Shown in pieces: positions 49,201 to 58,912 of a stretch of DNA of 64,000 bases (the first letter of the stretch is position 1; each line of letters begins with the position of its first letter). Origin of the DNA: Methylophilaceae bacterium (GTDB taxonomy: Bacteria; Pseudomonadota; Gammaproteobacteria; Burkholderiales; Methylophilaceae). The notes under the pieces are model-generated. The model did no database searches and was not told the origin of the DNA. It saw only the letters and a list, made by a program, of their open reading frames with translations. Made by a program: the position numbers and the translations under genes. Location of the stretch: NCBI GenBank assembly GCA_947379975.1, contig CANCPF010000001.1, positions 62,001 through 126,000 on the forward strand, given 5' to 3'.

Positions 49201-49362
49201 AAACGACTTTCTTCTAAACTTTATCTAAGCTACGTGAAAAGCATCAGCGGCTTGCTAGACGTTGCTAGGCTCACATTTAATATCACGCCACTCTGGTCAA
49301 TACGAGCTGCCGCAGGCACCGAAAGCGCGGTTGATGTGCTGTATACTTTCAGCTTTAAATAA
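46204..49362 (+). CDS. tamB: translocation and assembly module protein TamB
   Basis: The 1052-residue protein has an N-terminal hydrophobic signal/anchor (LLMLIVSFAMLAFSP), a long repetitive beta-rich (AsmA/TamB-like) body, and the C-terminal DUF490 domain, including GGIQVVKGTY and GRGLDAELTG-type motifs. It spans the periplasm from the inner membrane to TamA. It is shorter than E. coli TamB (about 1260) but this length varies. Its ATG overlaps the tamA stop (TAATG), so translation is probably coupled. Confidence 0.93.
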   Translation: MMRRTLLMLIVSFAMLAFSPARGEMSISANTSLDSFSYDLDSIHLKLEKLEARWQLSPLGDGKLLIEKMQAKRLIITMRDEPKNSNSSGLPDRIKPPFPIKIQQADIAEVIIISTDKTQTFNHVKFDLEADTKSIRLNQLNATTPLGETAVTLTMSTAKPFSLNGTASLKQTGNNTPYDVLAKLSGDLQTVHFESTAVLAKQADKFIIHQANKEKNSSAARIVVHGQLSLTDDYPLTFKANITEFQSERLGNYPAATINLEVNAQGKLLPEALLDIQFTTHDSLWQKRALVSSGKLLIEGSSISNIDLQAAIGNNIIKAQGSLGKLDSKLEWSATLADLAKFGADYSGVASAKGTLSGTFDNLGLQFNLSAQKLYLAGDIKLENLEGQAIITPEENGKVVGELKVSALQYGKNLPIDGQISLNGARNKHLLNIAAQGQSFKLSSQLQGSLSPLNKWQGMLQSLDLTGVSPIKLTAPAMLIIDKNNVNLEKATLQLAKGSAVIDSLTIGANTFSSKGHIDQLALQDLPVTLWPASLKGNVLFSGNWDVNAAEEVNGKLSLWRETGDLSMTASDGIIKPLGLETLKADVIIINNQATITANINGLGIGNLEANISTALSKTDTGFALLSNASLTINGKAQLHSLAWLPLPVSLMAANINGELALSVSGNGTMQAPNLSGNISAKNLLFTLPTEGVALSEGSLEASFEHDKLLINLATWKGGEGYLKSSGLIALSQGKPTIDLDWTADKFTAISRADRLLILSGSGRSTLAESMLAISGDFTVNKGLIELVNEDAPTLGDDVVILGLAESSPESTQEQALKLLLNGLHVNLGEAFKLRGRGLDAELTGALTLTGLTQYHPHTEGGIQVVKGTYMAYGQILTIERGILNFSGTLENPGINIRAMRNSTPINAGIELTGSAFSPITKLVSVPNIADSEKLSWLLLGHGMDQTTKNDYGILSLAAGVVLSQGQSVPLQTQIARAAGLDELSFSGGNATSASLVFGKRLSSKLYLSYVKSISGLLDVARLTFNITPLWSIRAAAGTESAVDVLYTFSFK

Positions 49363-49443
49363 ATCACATGAGCCTGAATCAAGCTAATAAACATAGGTCA
49401 AAATATCGCAAAGCTTTAATCTAATATTTTGCAGTTATGATGA

Positions 49444-50058
<615 letters not shown>

Positions 50059-50119
50059 GAATTTTTGAACTCAAATAAGCCTGCTGTAAAACTAATTAAG
50101 AATATTGGAACAAAGAAAT

Positions 50120-50863
50120 ATGGCTTTAGCTTCAGAAGCGTTACAGTTTTTACGCACGACACAAAGTGGTGTACTTTCAACTTTTTCAGAAAAATTTATC
50201 GGCTATCCATTTGGTTCAGTTGCGCCGTTTGTTTTAGACCACAGCGGCCAACCCATCATTCTAATTAGTACGATTGCAGAACACACCAAAAATATTATAG
50301 CCAACCCAAAAGTATCATTACTGGTATTTGCCGGCGATAATGATTTACAAGCCAATGCGCGCCTGACTATCATCGGTGAGGCGGTCAAAATTGATAAAGA
50401 AAATTTGGATTTACGTGCTCGCTACTTGCGCTATTTTCCACAAGCGGCCAGTTATTTTACTATGCATGATTTTAGCTTTTACCGTATTGAAATTGCTCAA
50501 ACACGCTATATTGCCGGCTTTGGTAAAATGGGTTGGGTTGCCGGCGATGAGATTGCTAATGACAATTTCTCGGTTGATTCACCTCTGGCAAGGCAGGAAA
50601 CCGCCATTATCGAGCACATGAATGCTGATCACGTAGAAAGCATGTTGGCTTATTGCAAACACTTTCATCAAATTACAGCAACACACGCGCAAATGTTAGG
50701 CATTGATAATAGTGGTTTTGATGTCAAAGTAGATATAGCAAATGCTGATCTGCAAGCCGGCACTTATACAAAAACGATACGCTTCAATTTCGACCAACCC
50801 ATTCACGATGCCCAATCCGCTAGACTAGCGCTGGTCGGCATGTCTAAGGCAGCTAAATTATGA
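50120..50863 (+). CDS. HugZ-like flavin split-barrel protein with DUF2470
   Basis: The 247-residue protein combines an N-terminal pyridoxamine-5'-phosphate oxidase-like split barrel (GVLSTFSEKFIGYPFGSVAPF, about residues 5-150) with a C-terminal DUF2470 domain (IIEHMNADHVESML). This is the HugZ/HutZ arrangement; some members degrade heme, others bind flavin. I prefer the ATG at 50120 over the TTG at 50105, since GGAAC precedes it. The downstream gene overlaps its stop codon by four bases. Confidence 0.85.
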   Translation: MALASEALQFLRTTQSGVLSTFSEKFIGYPFGSVAPFVLDHSGQPIILISTIAEHTKNIIANPKVSLLVFAGDNDLQANARLTIIGEAVKIDKENLDLRARYLRYFPQAASYFTMHDFSFYRIEIAQTRYIAGFGKMGWVAGDEIANDNFSVDSPLARQETAIIEHMNADHVESMLAYCKHFHQITATHAQMLGIDNSGFDVKVDIANADLQAGTYTKTIRFNFDQPIHDAQSARLALVGMSKAAKL

Positions 50864-51201
50864 TTAAAAACCTTCAATTAGGCGCAAGCGTCAGTCTAAT
50901 CGCACTAATATTACTCTGTCTCGCCTGGGAAACGGTGTTGGCACCATTTAAGCCCAGCGGTTCATTACTGATTTTAAAATCACTGCCTTTGCTACTACCT
51001 TTATTCGGCATATTGGGCGGAAAACGCTATACCTACAAATGGGCCAGTATGTTTATTTTGCTATATTTCACAGAAGGCGTGGTGCGCGCTTGGTCAGATG
51101 TTGGCTTGTCAGGCAAACTGGCGCTGCTAGAAGTAATACTCACTTTAGTATTTTTTCTCTGTGCTATTTTTTATGCGCGCTTAACCCGCAGCCACCATTA
51201 A
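50860..51201 (+). CDS. DUF2069 membrane protein
   Basis: The 113-residue protein has four hydrophobic helices and the DUF2069 pattern LKSLPLLLPLFGILGGKRYTYKW followed by ILLYFTEGVVRAWSD. The function is unknown. Its ATG overlaps the HugZ-like gene's stop (ATGA), so the two are translationally coupled. Confidence 0.85.
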   Translation: MIKNLQLGASVSLIALILLCLAWETVLAPFKPSGSLLILKSLPLLLPLFGILGGKRYTYKWASMFILLYFTEGVVRAWSDVGLSGKLALLEVILTLVFFLCAIFYARLTRSHH

Positions 51202-51370
51202 GGCCAACTGATTTTTTAGCAAACTAGTTACTTAGCCTAACTAATATTTAGCTTGAAACGCATTTAATCAACTTGTAAGGTTTACAATGTCAGCATTAGC
51301 AATTTAGCTCTATGTGCAAGACTTTTTAACATTAGCCATTCAATCATTCGCCTTTACCTATAATTTAATC

Positions 51371-52114
51371 ATGAAAATCCTACTATCAAACGACGACGGT
51401 TATTTTGCGCCGGGCCTTAACATTCTGGCAGAACATATCGCTAAAATCGCTGATATTACGGTAGTTGCGCCAGAACGAAACAGAAGCGGCGCCAGCAATT
51501 CACTTACACTGGACAGACCTTTAAGTGTTAAAAAGGCCGCGAATGGGTTTTTTTACGTTAACGGTACACCCACTGATTGCGTACATATTGCCTTAACTGG
51601 CTTGATGGATACGATGCCAGACATGGTCATTAGCGGCATTAATGATGGTGCTAATATGGGCGATGACACGATTTACTCAGGCACAGTAGCTGCAGCGATG
51701 GAAGGTTATTTATTGGGCATTCCGTCAATCGCAATCTCAATGTCGCAACATCACTCAACAAATTTTGAAACTGCGGCCAAAGTGGCGGTTGAATTAGTGC
51801 AGCACTTCCAAAAAAATGGTTTAAAATCACCGACTTTACTTAATGTAAATGTGCCTGATATTCCTTATGAAGCATTGCAAGGCCGTGTTGTTACGCGCTT
51901 AGGCAAACGCCATAAGGCCGAGCCGGTGATTCAACTTAAAACACCACGTAATGAAACGATGTATTGGGTAGGCGCCGCTGGTCAGCCTAACGATGGTGGT
52001 GCTGGCACCGATTTTTATGCAGTAGCCAATAATCAAGTGTCTATTTCGCCAATTCAAGTAGATTTAACCAATCATGCGCAATTGACAGGTATTAAAGATT
52101 GGCTGAGCATTTAG
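51371..52114 (+). CDS. surE: 5'/3'-nucleotidase SurE
   Basis: From the ATG at 51371 the protein begins [15 protein letters not shown], the exact SurE N-terminus, and has 247 residues. The longer frame from 51314 adds 19 residues without homology. The metal-site residues are the N-terminal NDD, the serine in [11 protein letters not shown], and [15 protein letters not shown]. It dephosphorylates nucleoside monophosphates, especially in stationary phase. It starts the surE-pcm-nlpD run. No strong Shine-Dalgarno is present. Confidence 0.95.
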   Translation: MKILLSNDDGYFAPGLNILAEHIAKIADITVVAPERNRSGASNSLTLDRPLSVKKAANGFFYVNGTPTDCVHIALTGLMDTMPDMVISGINDGANMGDDTIYSGTVAAAMEGYLLGIPSIAISMSQHHSTNFETAAKVAVELVQHFQKNGLKSPTLLNVNVPDIPYEALQGRVVTRLGKRHKAEPVIQLKTPRNETMYWVGAAGQPNDGGAGTDFYAVANNQVSISPIQVDLTNHAQLTGIKDWLSI

Positions 52115-52167
52115 AAAACAGCACAGAAAATATAGTTAAAAAAGATAATTCAAGAAAGCATAGCTAA

Positions 52168-52839
52168 TTGGCACTAATAAGATCAAGCACCCAAGCCGGT
52201 ATCGGCATGACTTCGCTACGCACGCGCGAGCGCATGTTGGTGCGTTTACGCGAACAAGGCATTCAAGATGAAGTTGTCCTTGCGGCAATTTCAGCAATAC
52301 CAAGGCATATTTTTGTAGATGAGGCACTATCAATTCGTGCTTACGAAGATGTTTCACTGCCAATTGGTTTTGGTCAAACTATCTCGCAACCATACATTGT
52401 GGCTCGCATGTCCGAGATTCTGCGCAGTGGCAAACCGTTGCTAAAAGTACTAGAAATTGGCACCGGATGCGGTTATCAAACAGCGGTACTTTCCAGATTA
52501 GCAAAAGAAGTTTACTCAGTAGAGCGTATTCGTCCCTTAGTGATGAAAGCGCGTAACCATCTGCGCGAACTTAAATGTATCAACGTAAAGTTGGATCATG
52601 CCGATGGCAATATGGGCTTGGCACAATTAGCGCCATTTGATGCCATTCTAGTCACCGCCGCTGCCAGCCATATTCCGCAAGATTTACTAGACCAATTAGC
52701 CGTTGGTGGGCGTTTAGTGATCCCAGTGGGTACCGAAGAGCAAATCTTATATTTAGTAGAACGTGTTTCAGAGTCAAACTATCGCCAAACTAAATTAGAG
52801 CCAGTAAAATTTGTACCTTTATTGGGTGGCGTTAGCTAA
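52168..52839 (+). CDS. pcm: protein-L-isoaspartate O-methyltransferase
   Basis: The 223-residue SAM-dependent enzyme repairs isoaspartyl residues. Motif I is [16 protein letters not shown], and [19 protein letters not shown] is the family signature. The TTG at 52168 directly follows an in-frame stop and gives [15 protein letters not shown], a stretch conserved upstream in related proteins. The ATG at 52207 ([11 protein letters not shown]) is the alternative start. It lies between surE and nlpD, as in many proteobacteria; nlpD starts two bases after its stop. Confidence 0.92.
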   Translation: MALIRSSTQAGIGMTSLRTRERMLVRLREQGIQDEVVLAAISAIPRHIFVDEALSIRAYEDVSLPIGFGQTISQPYIVARMSEILRSGKPLLKVLEIGTGCGYQTAVLSRLAKEVYSVERIRPLVMKARNHLRELKCINVKLDHADGNMGLAQLAPFDAILVTAAASHIPQDLLDQLAVGGRLVIPVGTEEQILYLVERVSESNYRQTKLEPVKFVPLLGGVS

Positions 52840-52841
52840 TC

Positions 52842-53837
52842 ATGTATTCTGCCCGCTTTATTGCTATCTCCTGCCTAATATTGGCCTTTGCAGGCTGTGC
52901 TAGTAGCCCACCTGCACCAGTCATTGATCGCTTACCGACTAATAAACCTACTATTAAGCCCACTGTAGTCAGCAAACTCGTGTCTAGCAGACCTGTTTAC
53001 AAAACTGGAGATTGGCGCCCTGACACTTACACTGTAAAAAAAGGTGACACGCTATTTAGCATAGGTCTTGAACATGGCTACGATTATAAAGAGATCGCCC
53101 AAAGTAATGATATTAATGCGCCATACAATATCAAAGTGGGACAATCGCTAAAATTTAGCGCATTAAAAGACAAAGCTACCGCTAGCGATAATAAGCTGGT
53201 ACAAAAGAATGATGACGGCGTGGAGATTACGCCTATCAATAATGATGCAAATACGACTAACCCCAACAAAACTGCAGCCACGACTGTTGCCATTAGCGAG
53301 CCTAAAGCCATCCGTGAGCCTTACAGCGATGAAGCCTTTAATAAGCCTTTACCAGCCGCAACCAAAGCGATTGCTGAGAAAGATGCCGCGGTTACAAATG
53401 CTAAAAAACCAGCAGATGAAGCGACAAGCAAGCCTAAAGCTGAAGAAAAGACTAGCGTAGAATCAGCAGAAAACATTGATTGGGCTTGGCCGACCAAAGG
53501 TAAAGTTGTAGCAAACTTTAATGAAGCCAGTAATAAAGGCCTAGATATTGCTGGCACCACAGGACAAGCTGTCAATGCTGCCGCTGCTGGAAAAGTTATT
53601 TACAGCGGCTCAGACTTACGCGGTTATGGTAACTTAGTCATTATTAAACACAATTCTACCTATTTGTCTGTTTACGCAAACAATAGCCAGATATTAATAA
53701 AAGAAGGTCAAGTCGTCAGCCGCGGCCAAAAAATTGCTGAAATGGGTAATTCAGATAGCAACTCAGTTAAGTTACATTTTGAGATTCGCCGCCAAGGTAA
53801 ATCGGTAGACCCAAGCAAATATTTAGCGGTAAATTAG
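52842..53837 (+). CDS. nlpD: LysM/LytM lipoprotein NlpD
   Basis: The 331-residue lipoprotein has a lipobox (LAFAGC) for outer membrane anchoring, a LysM domain (YTVKKGDTLFSIG, about residues 65-110), an Ala/Lys-rich low-complexity linker and a C-terminal M23 (LytM) domain from about 210. The LytM zinc site is degenerate (NKGLDIAG lacks the metal His), as in NlpD, which activates cell-division amidases without cutting murein itself. It follows pcm by two bases. It is followed by a strong terminator, not by rpoS. Confidence 0.94.
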   Translation: MYSARFIAISCLILAFAGCASSPPAPVIDRLPTNKPTIKPTVVSKLVSSRPVYKTGDWRPDTYTVKKGDTLFSIGLEHGYDYKEIAQSNDINAPYNIKVGQSLKFSALKDKATASDNKLVQKNDDGVEITPINNDANTTNPNKTAATTVAISEPKAIREPYSDEAFNKPLPAATKAIAEKDAAVTNAKKPADEATSKPKAEEKTSVESAENIDWAWPTKGKVVANFNEASNKGLDIAGTTGQAVNAAAAGKVIYSGSDLRGYGNLVIIKHNSTYLSVYANNSQILIKEGQVVSRGQKIAEMGNSDSNSVKLHFEIRRQGKSVDPSKYLAVN

Positions 53838-53892
53838 CGCTAGTTAAACACTCCATATTTCATCTAGATGCTAGTTATTCTCACAGATTAGC

Positions 53893-53932
53893 ACCCACAA
53901 AAAAGCGGCAATGTAGCCGCTTTTTTGTGGGT
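53893..53932. terminator. bidirectional terminator, nlpD/thioredoxin
   Basis: A perfect 17-bp stem (ACCCACAAAAAAGCGGC with its complement) encloses a 6-base loop. The T-run lies on both strands within the stem's arms, giving a strong bidirectional terminator between nlpD and the convergent thioredoxin-like gene. Confidence 0.92.
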
Positions 53933-53955
53933 AAATGCCAAACTAACTAGTTAGC

Positions 53956-54330
53956 TTATTTTGCCGCTTTTTTATCTTCTTGCTGGTAATAAGCATGGAC
54001 TTCTGTCATATCAAACTCGCGAGCCCATTTAATAATTTCTGCAAATGCCGGCGCACCAATTTCACCCACTTGTGCGTGAATGCCCGCTTGCTCGCGAATA
54101 ACTAAAATACCTGGAATTTGATTCACTTCAAAATACTCACCAATGCCAGGATCAGTTTCAGTATTAACCATACCAAATACGATGTCTGGATTTGCCTCTG
54201 CGGCCGCTTCAAATGTAGGCGTAAAAGCCACACATGGATCACACCAAGGCGCCCAAAAGTCTACGATGACAAAGGCATTATTTTCAATAGTATCTTTGAA
54301 ATTATCTTTATTTAGTGCAATGACTGCCAT
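53956..54330 (-). CDS. thioredoxin-like protein, WCDPC active site
   Basis: The 124-residue protein has the thioredoxin fold with active site WAPWCDPC instead of the standard WCGPC, followed by the conserved cis-proline in NQIPGILV. The C-terminus carries a charged extension (QQEDKKAAK). The Asp in place of Gly between the two cysteines should change redox potential, so the role may differ from general thioredoxins. It is convergent with nlpD. It is distinct from trxC at 13 kb. Confidence 0.87.
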   Translation of the reverse strand: MAVIALNKDNFKDTIENNAFVIVDFWAPWCDPCVAFTPTFEAAAEANPDIVFGMVNTETDPGIGEYFEVNQIPGILVIREQAGIHAQVGEIGAPAFAEIIKWAREFDMTEVHAYYQQEDKKAAK

Positions 54331-54452
54331 AACAAAATCCTAAATTTAATTGATTAATTTAACAACTAGTGCCAGTTTATCAGACACCGCCATTTTAGTT
54401 AAGCATACACGCTAACTTAGCATGAAATGCCTAACAATGGATGTCTCACTAT

Positions 54453-55058
54453 CTAAACTTTATCGAGTGCATTTCCCCAGTGATCAGCAAAGAATAATTC
54501 ATTCAGTGGCCGACGTGTACGTGCTGCAATTTCACGGGCTAACACTTCACCTTCTAATGTAGCAATGTCCGCCGCATATCCAATTGACAGCATCGCCATT
54601 GGTGTAAATTGTGCTGGAATTGCAAAAGTGGCTTTTGCACTATCTGCATTAAAACCACCCATTTGATGCGCCATTAACCCCATGCTACTCGCTTGCAGGC
54701 AAACATTTTGCGCAGCAGCACCTGTGTCGTATTGGCCCCAACGGTTGGCCTGCTGATTATGATTAAATAAACTATCGGCACAAACCAGCAATAATACCGG
54801 CGCATTTTTTACCCAAGTTTGATTACTAGCGGCCAAACAATCAAAGGCTTGCTGCCAAGGTTCTGCGTCTGTATTTTTATTCCAAACGATGAATCGCCAA
54901 GGTTGATCACCAAAGCAAGAAGGCGCCCAACGGGCAGCCTCGAGCAAGGCAATAATCTGCTCATGGCTAACCTGCAGACTAGCATCGTAAGCACGCCCAC
55001 TCCAGCGATTAGCAATGGTTTCGTTAATAGTCACTTGGGTAAGCGCTGGTTTATGCAT
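54453..55058 (-). CDS. nitroreductase-family flavoprotein
   Basis: The 201-residue protein matches the FMN-dependent nitroreductase family: NRWSGRAYD near the N-terminus, ARWAPSCFGDQPWRFIVW for flavin binding, and the GAAAQNVCLQASSMGL helix. It should use NAD(P)H to reduce nitro or quinone compounds; the true substrate is unknown. It lies 19 bases after the Old Yellow Enzyme gene on the same strand, so the two probably form an operon divergent from the LysR regulator. Confidence 0.9.
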   Translation of the reverse strand: MHKPALTQVTINETIANRWSGRAYDASLQVSHEQIIALLEAARWAPSCFGDQPWRFIVWNKNTDAEPWQQAFDCLAASNQTWVKNAPVLLLVCADSLFNHNQQANRWGQYDTGAAAQNVCLQASSMGLMAHQMGGFNADSAKATFAIPAQFTPMAMLSIGYAADIATLEGEVLAREIAARTRRPLNELFFADHWGNALDKV

Positions 55059-55077
55059 ATTGAATATCCTTTGAAAT

Positions 55078-56151
55078 TTAGGCGCTTAAAAAAGGATAAT
55101 CTGTGTAGCCTTTTTCAGTGCCTCCGTAAAAGCTTTTAGAATCAGCTGCATTGAGTGGCGCATCAGTTCTAAAACGCTCGACTAAATCTGGATTGGCAAT
55201 AAACGGTACACCAAAAGCCACCACATCAGCATGACCGCTAGCAATCACAGCATTACCACGAACTTTATCGAAACCCAAGTTAGCCATGTAAGCACCTTTA
55301 AATAGCTTGCGTAAGGCGTCAAAATCGAAGGTGTTTTCATTACCCGTCATGTCGCCCTCAATGGTATGTAAATAAGCGAGATTAAATTGATTAAGTTCGC
55401 TCGCAACATAGTTAAACAAAGCTTGCGGATTGCTATCATGCATATCATTGAAAGGATTCACTGGTGAAATACGAACACCTACTTTGTCTGCACCAGCAAC
55501 GGCGACTACCGCTTTGGTCACTTCCATTAATAAGCGTGCGCGATTTTCAAAACTACCACCATAATTATCGCTACGTTTATTGCTACCGTCACGTAAAAAC
55601 TGATCTATTAAATAGCCATTGGCGGCGTGGATTTCTACACCGTCAAAACCCGCCGCTAAAGCACACTGAGTGGCATGCACGTAGTCTGCAACTAAGCCAG
55701 GCAACTCACTAGCATCTAATGCGCGCGGCTCGACGTAATCAACCAATCCTTGATAAGTAAAGGCCTTACCCGCTGGTTTAATCGCAGAAGGTGCAACCGG
55801 AAGTGCACCATTCGGCAATAATGTCGGATGTGAAATTCTGCCTACATGCCATAACTGAATGACAATCTTTCCGCCTTTGGCATGCACTGCATCGGTCACT
55901 TTTTTCCAACCAGCCACTTGCGCATCGCTATAAATACCGGGCAATGCAGGATAGCCATGAGCCATTGCAGAAATTGGCGTTGCTTCAGTAATAATTAAGC
56001 CTGCCGTTGCACGTTGCTCATAATAAGTCACGTTCATGGCTTGCGGCACACCACTTTCAGTGACTCTATTTCTAGTTAATGGCGCCATCACCATACGATT
56101 TTTAAGGCTGATTGCGCCTAGATTGACAGGACTAAATAAATCAAATGCCAT
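55078..56151 (-). CDS. alkene reductase (Old Yellow Enzyme, NemA-like)
   Basis: The 357-residue TIM-barrel flavoenzyme reduces activated C=C bonds. Features are LFSPVNLGAISLKNRMVMAPLTR at the N-terminus, the VIQLWHVGRISHPT segment, HAANGYLIDQFLRDGSN with the substrate His-Asn pair, and NYGGSFENRARLL. I start it at the ATG at 56151 because GGAGAAAT sits just before it; the frame extends to a TTG at 56163. It is divergent from the LysR gene. Confidence 0.93.
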   Translation of the reverse strand: MAFDLFSPVNLGAISLKNRMVMAPLTRNRVTESGVPQAMNVTYYEQRATAGLIITEATPISAMAHGYPALPGIYSDAQVAGWKKVTDAVHAKGGKIVIQLWHVGRISHPTLLPNGALPVAPSAIKPAGKAFTYQGLVDYVEPRALDASELPGLVADYVHATQCALAAGFDGVEIHAANGYLIDQFLRDGSNKRSDNYGGSFENRARLLMEVTKAVVAVAGADKVGVRISPVNPFNDMHDSNPQALFNYVASELNQFNLAYLHTIEGDMTGNENTFDFDALRKLFKGAYMANLGFDKVRGNAVIASGHADVVAFGVPFIANPDLVERFRTDAPLNAADSKSFYGGTEKGYTDYPFLSA

Positions 56152-56534
56152 ATATTTCTCCAAAAACTACAAATTAAAATCTAAAATCAAAGATTGTGAT
56201 GCTTTACTTAACAATCATTCTTGACCAATGCTATTTGCTGCTATTGACGATTATTATCCACAATAATTCATCATTTTGTATTTATAAATTCAGTGAGTAA
56301 TGCAAGAATCTTACAGATAGCGCCTATAGCATAACTCGGTATTCAACGCGTCTAATTTAAATTACTATAATATTCATCATAACAATGTTTATACTTATTC
56401 AATAAAGTTGAATTAAGCATAAGTCTAGTCTAGCGTTATTTTGTATAGATCATAGGCTGATTAAATAAATACTTATAGCGAATAGTTTTGCAATAGTTAT
56501 TCAAATATTTTGATGTAGAATTACACTCATAATT
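56152..56534. other. NemA-LysR divergent intergenic region
   Basis: This 383-bp AT-rich region separates the Old Yellow Enzyme start from the LysR start. I see no gene or RNA. The one clear structure is the palindrome at its right end, described separately. It should contain promoters for both units and LysR binding sites. Confidence 0.5.
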
Positions 56535-56540
56535 ATGAGT
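56525..56540. promoter_or_regulatory. palindrome over the LysR start codon
   Basis: ACTCATAATTATGAGT is a perfect 16-bp palindrome that contains the lysR start codon (56535-56537). A LysR-type or other repressor bound here would block its own gene. There is no visible Shine-Dalgarno before this start. Confidence 0.5.
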
Positions 56541-57437
56541 ATAAAACTTTCATTAGATTCACTTGAAGTATTAGATGCCATTGCACGCAAAGGCAGTTTT
56601 GCGGCAGCCGCAGAGTCACTGTTTCGCGTGCCTTCTGCCGTTACTTATACCGTAAGGAAGTTAGAAGAAGATCTTGGTGTATCGCTATTTAATCGAAGTG
56701 GACACAGAGCGGAGCTCACAGAAGCTGGCGCTGAATTACTACGTGAGGGCCGCAATTTACTCAATGCAGCCAGTGAACTGCAGTTTCGCGTTAAACGCAT
56801 CGCCAGCGGCATAGAAACTGAGCTGACAATTGCTGTTAGCGACTTATTTAATATCTCCGCATTGCACACTATCCTTCATGAATTTTATGCACAAAATTTT
56901 GGCACTCGCATTAAAATACTCACTGAAGTGTATGGCGGAAATTGGGATGCCTTAATTTCAGGCCGCGCTGATATTTCTTTAGGCGCACCTGGTGACGGCC
57001 CTCCGATGGTTGGTTACAGCATAAAGCCGATTGGCATACTAGAGTTTCATTTTGCCGTGGCCGCCCACCATCCTTTAGCAAAGTTAAGCGAACCGCTACA
57101 AAATCTAGACATCATGCAGTATCGTTCTATTTCTGGGGCAGATAGCTCACGAAACCTAGCGCCGCGCACTTCAGGTATATTATCGGGGCAAGACGTGCTA
57201 ACAGTGCCGGATGTGCAAGCTAAATTACAAGCGCATATTGCAGGCTTAGGTGTAGGTTATTTACCAAAATCGCTCGCGGAGAAATATGCTGAAACTGGTC
57301 AGTTAGTGATTAAATTAGTTGCTGAACCTAAACCTGAAATTATGAGCTATTTAGCTTGGCGTAGCGAAGGTGGTAAGGCGCAAAAATGGCTATTAACACG
57401 GCTAGAGCAACTCTCATTAGATCAATTATTATGGTAA
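56535..57437 (+). CDS. LysR-family transcriptional regulator
   Basis: The 300-residue protein has an N-terminal winged HTH (LEVLDAIARKGSFAAAAESL, residues about 5-65) and a LysR substrate-binding domain from about 90. It is divergent from the Old Yellow Enzyme-nitroreductase pair, the usual arrangement for a LysR regulator and its target, so it is the likely regulator of those reductases. The ligand is unknown. Confidence 0.9.
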   Translation: MSIKLSLDSLEVLDAIARKGSFAAAAESLFRVPSAVTYTVRKLEEDLGVSLFNRSGHRAELTEAGAELLREGRNLLNAASELQFRVKRIASGIETELTIAVSDLFNISALHTILHEFYAQNFGTRIKILTEVYGGNWDALISGRADISLGAPGDGPPMVGYSIKPIGILEFHFAVAAHHPLAKLSEPLQNLDIMQYRSISGADSSRNLAPRTSGILSGQDVLTVPDVQAKLQAHIAGLGVGYLPKSLAEKYAETGQLVIKLVAEPKPEIMSYLAWRSEGGKAQKWLLTRLEQLSLDQLLW

Positions 57438-57484
57438 TCACGCCTAATAATATACATACTCTTTTACTGCAAGGCACATAACTT

Positions 57485-57937
57485 ATGTCTCAAGACCAAT
57501 TACCAGATGAATTTTTAAAGCTAACTAAAATTGCGATAAGAGCAATGCTATGGCTAAATGGCTTTGCACATATAGTCATTGGTTTAGCGCTAGCGGCCTC
57601 AGTCGTCATGTTTACCTGGTTGTTTTTTAAGGATGTGCAAGAAGCTGCTTACGCACACAATCTCGTACACGGTTTTTTACATGCACTAGGTACACTCATG
57701 TTGCTATGGTCTATTTCAGCATTAATTTCTGCAGAAATTCGTTATTTAAACGGCAGTAAATTAGTCGTCGAAACGTTTATTGAAGTCGTTTTGGTTTTGT
57801 TTTTAAGAAAATTAATTGTGATGCCTGTGCAAGATGCCACACCAACTGTTGAAGAAATTAGTATGTGGGTAGGCGGAGCTTTTATGATGGGTTTACTCTA
57901 TGTACTAATTCGCTGGAGTCAAAAACAGCCGCAGTAA
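57485..57937 (+). CDS. PsiE-family membrane protein
   Basis: The 150-residue protein has four hydrophobic helices and resembles the phosphate-starvation-inducible PsiE family, notably AEIRYLNGSKLVVETFIEVVLVLFLRKLIVM described here by its ends. Function is unknown. It follows the lysR gene by 47 bases and precedes tadA; whether these are cotranscribed is unclear. Confidence 0.65.
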   Translation: MSQDQLPDEFLKLTKIAIRAMLWLNGFAHIVIGLALAASVVMFTWLFFKDVQEAAYAHNLVHGFLHALGTLMLLWSISALISAEIRYLNGSKLVVETFIEVVLVLFLRKLIVMPVQDATPTVEEISMWVGGAFMMGLLYVLIRWSQKQPQ

Positions 57938-58534
<597 letters not shown>

Positions 58535-58912
58535 CGAAGGGTTGGTGTAAAGGCCAGTCTTTTTTGTGGGCGTCTGCTTAGAAGTTACTTGATTTATAGG
58601 TCATCTGTCTGCATCGGGCCACAAGCAGACATAGAGGTAATTAAGAAAAGTGCCGCAGATCATTCAGTTATTAGGTTACTTCTTTGACTAACTCTTGATT
58701 TTAGCAATCTTTTCACGCCACTCATTAAGATATTAATCCTCAATCTCCAACTACAGTGCTAATGCATCTTCTTTGCCATGGTTATTTCAACGTAGTTTAA
58801 TTAAAAAATATAGTCTAAAGACTTTACTCCTGAAGGCGCTTGGAATTTTTTGTGACAATTGTAAAATTAAACTATTGATGCACTAATTACAGTCAAAAAA
58901 AGAGGGTGCTTA
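58535..58912. other. intergenic region, tadA to response regulator
   Basis: This 378-bp AT-rich stretch lies between convergent genes. I see no ORF with recognisable content and no strong stem-loop with a T-run. A T-rich stretch near 58559-58566 follows a weak stem and could be a poor terminator for tadA. Confidence 0.4.
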
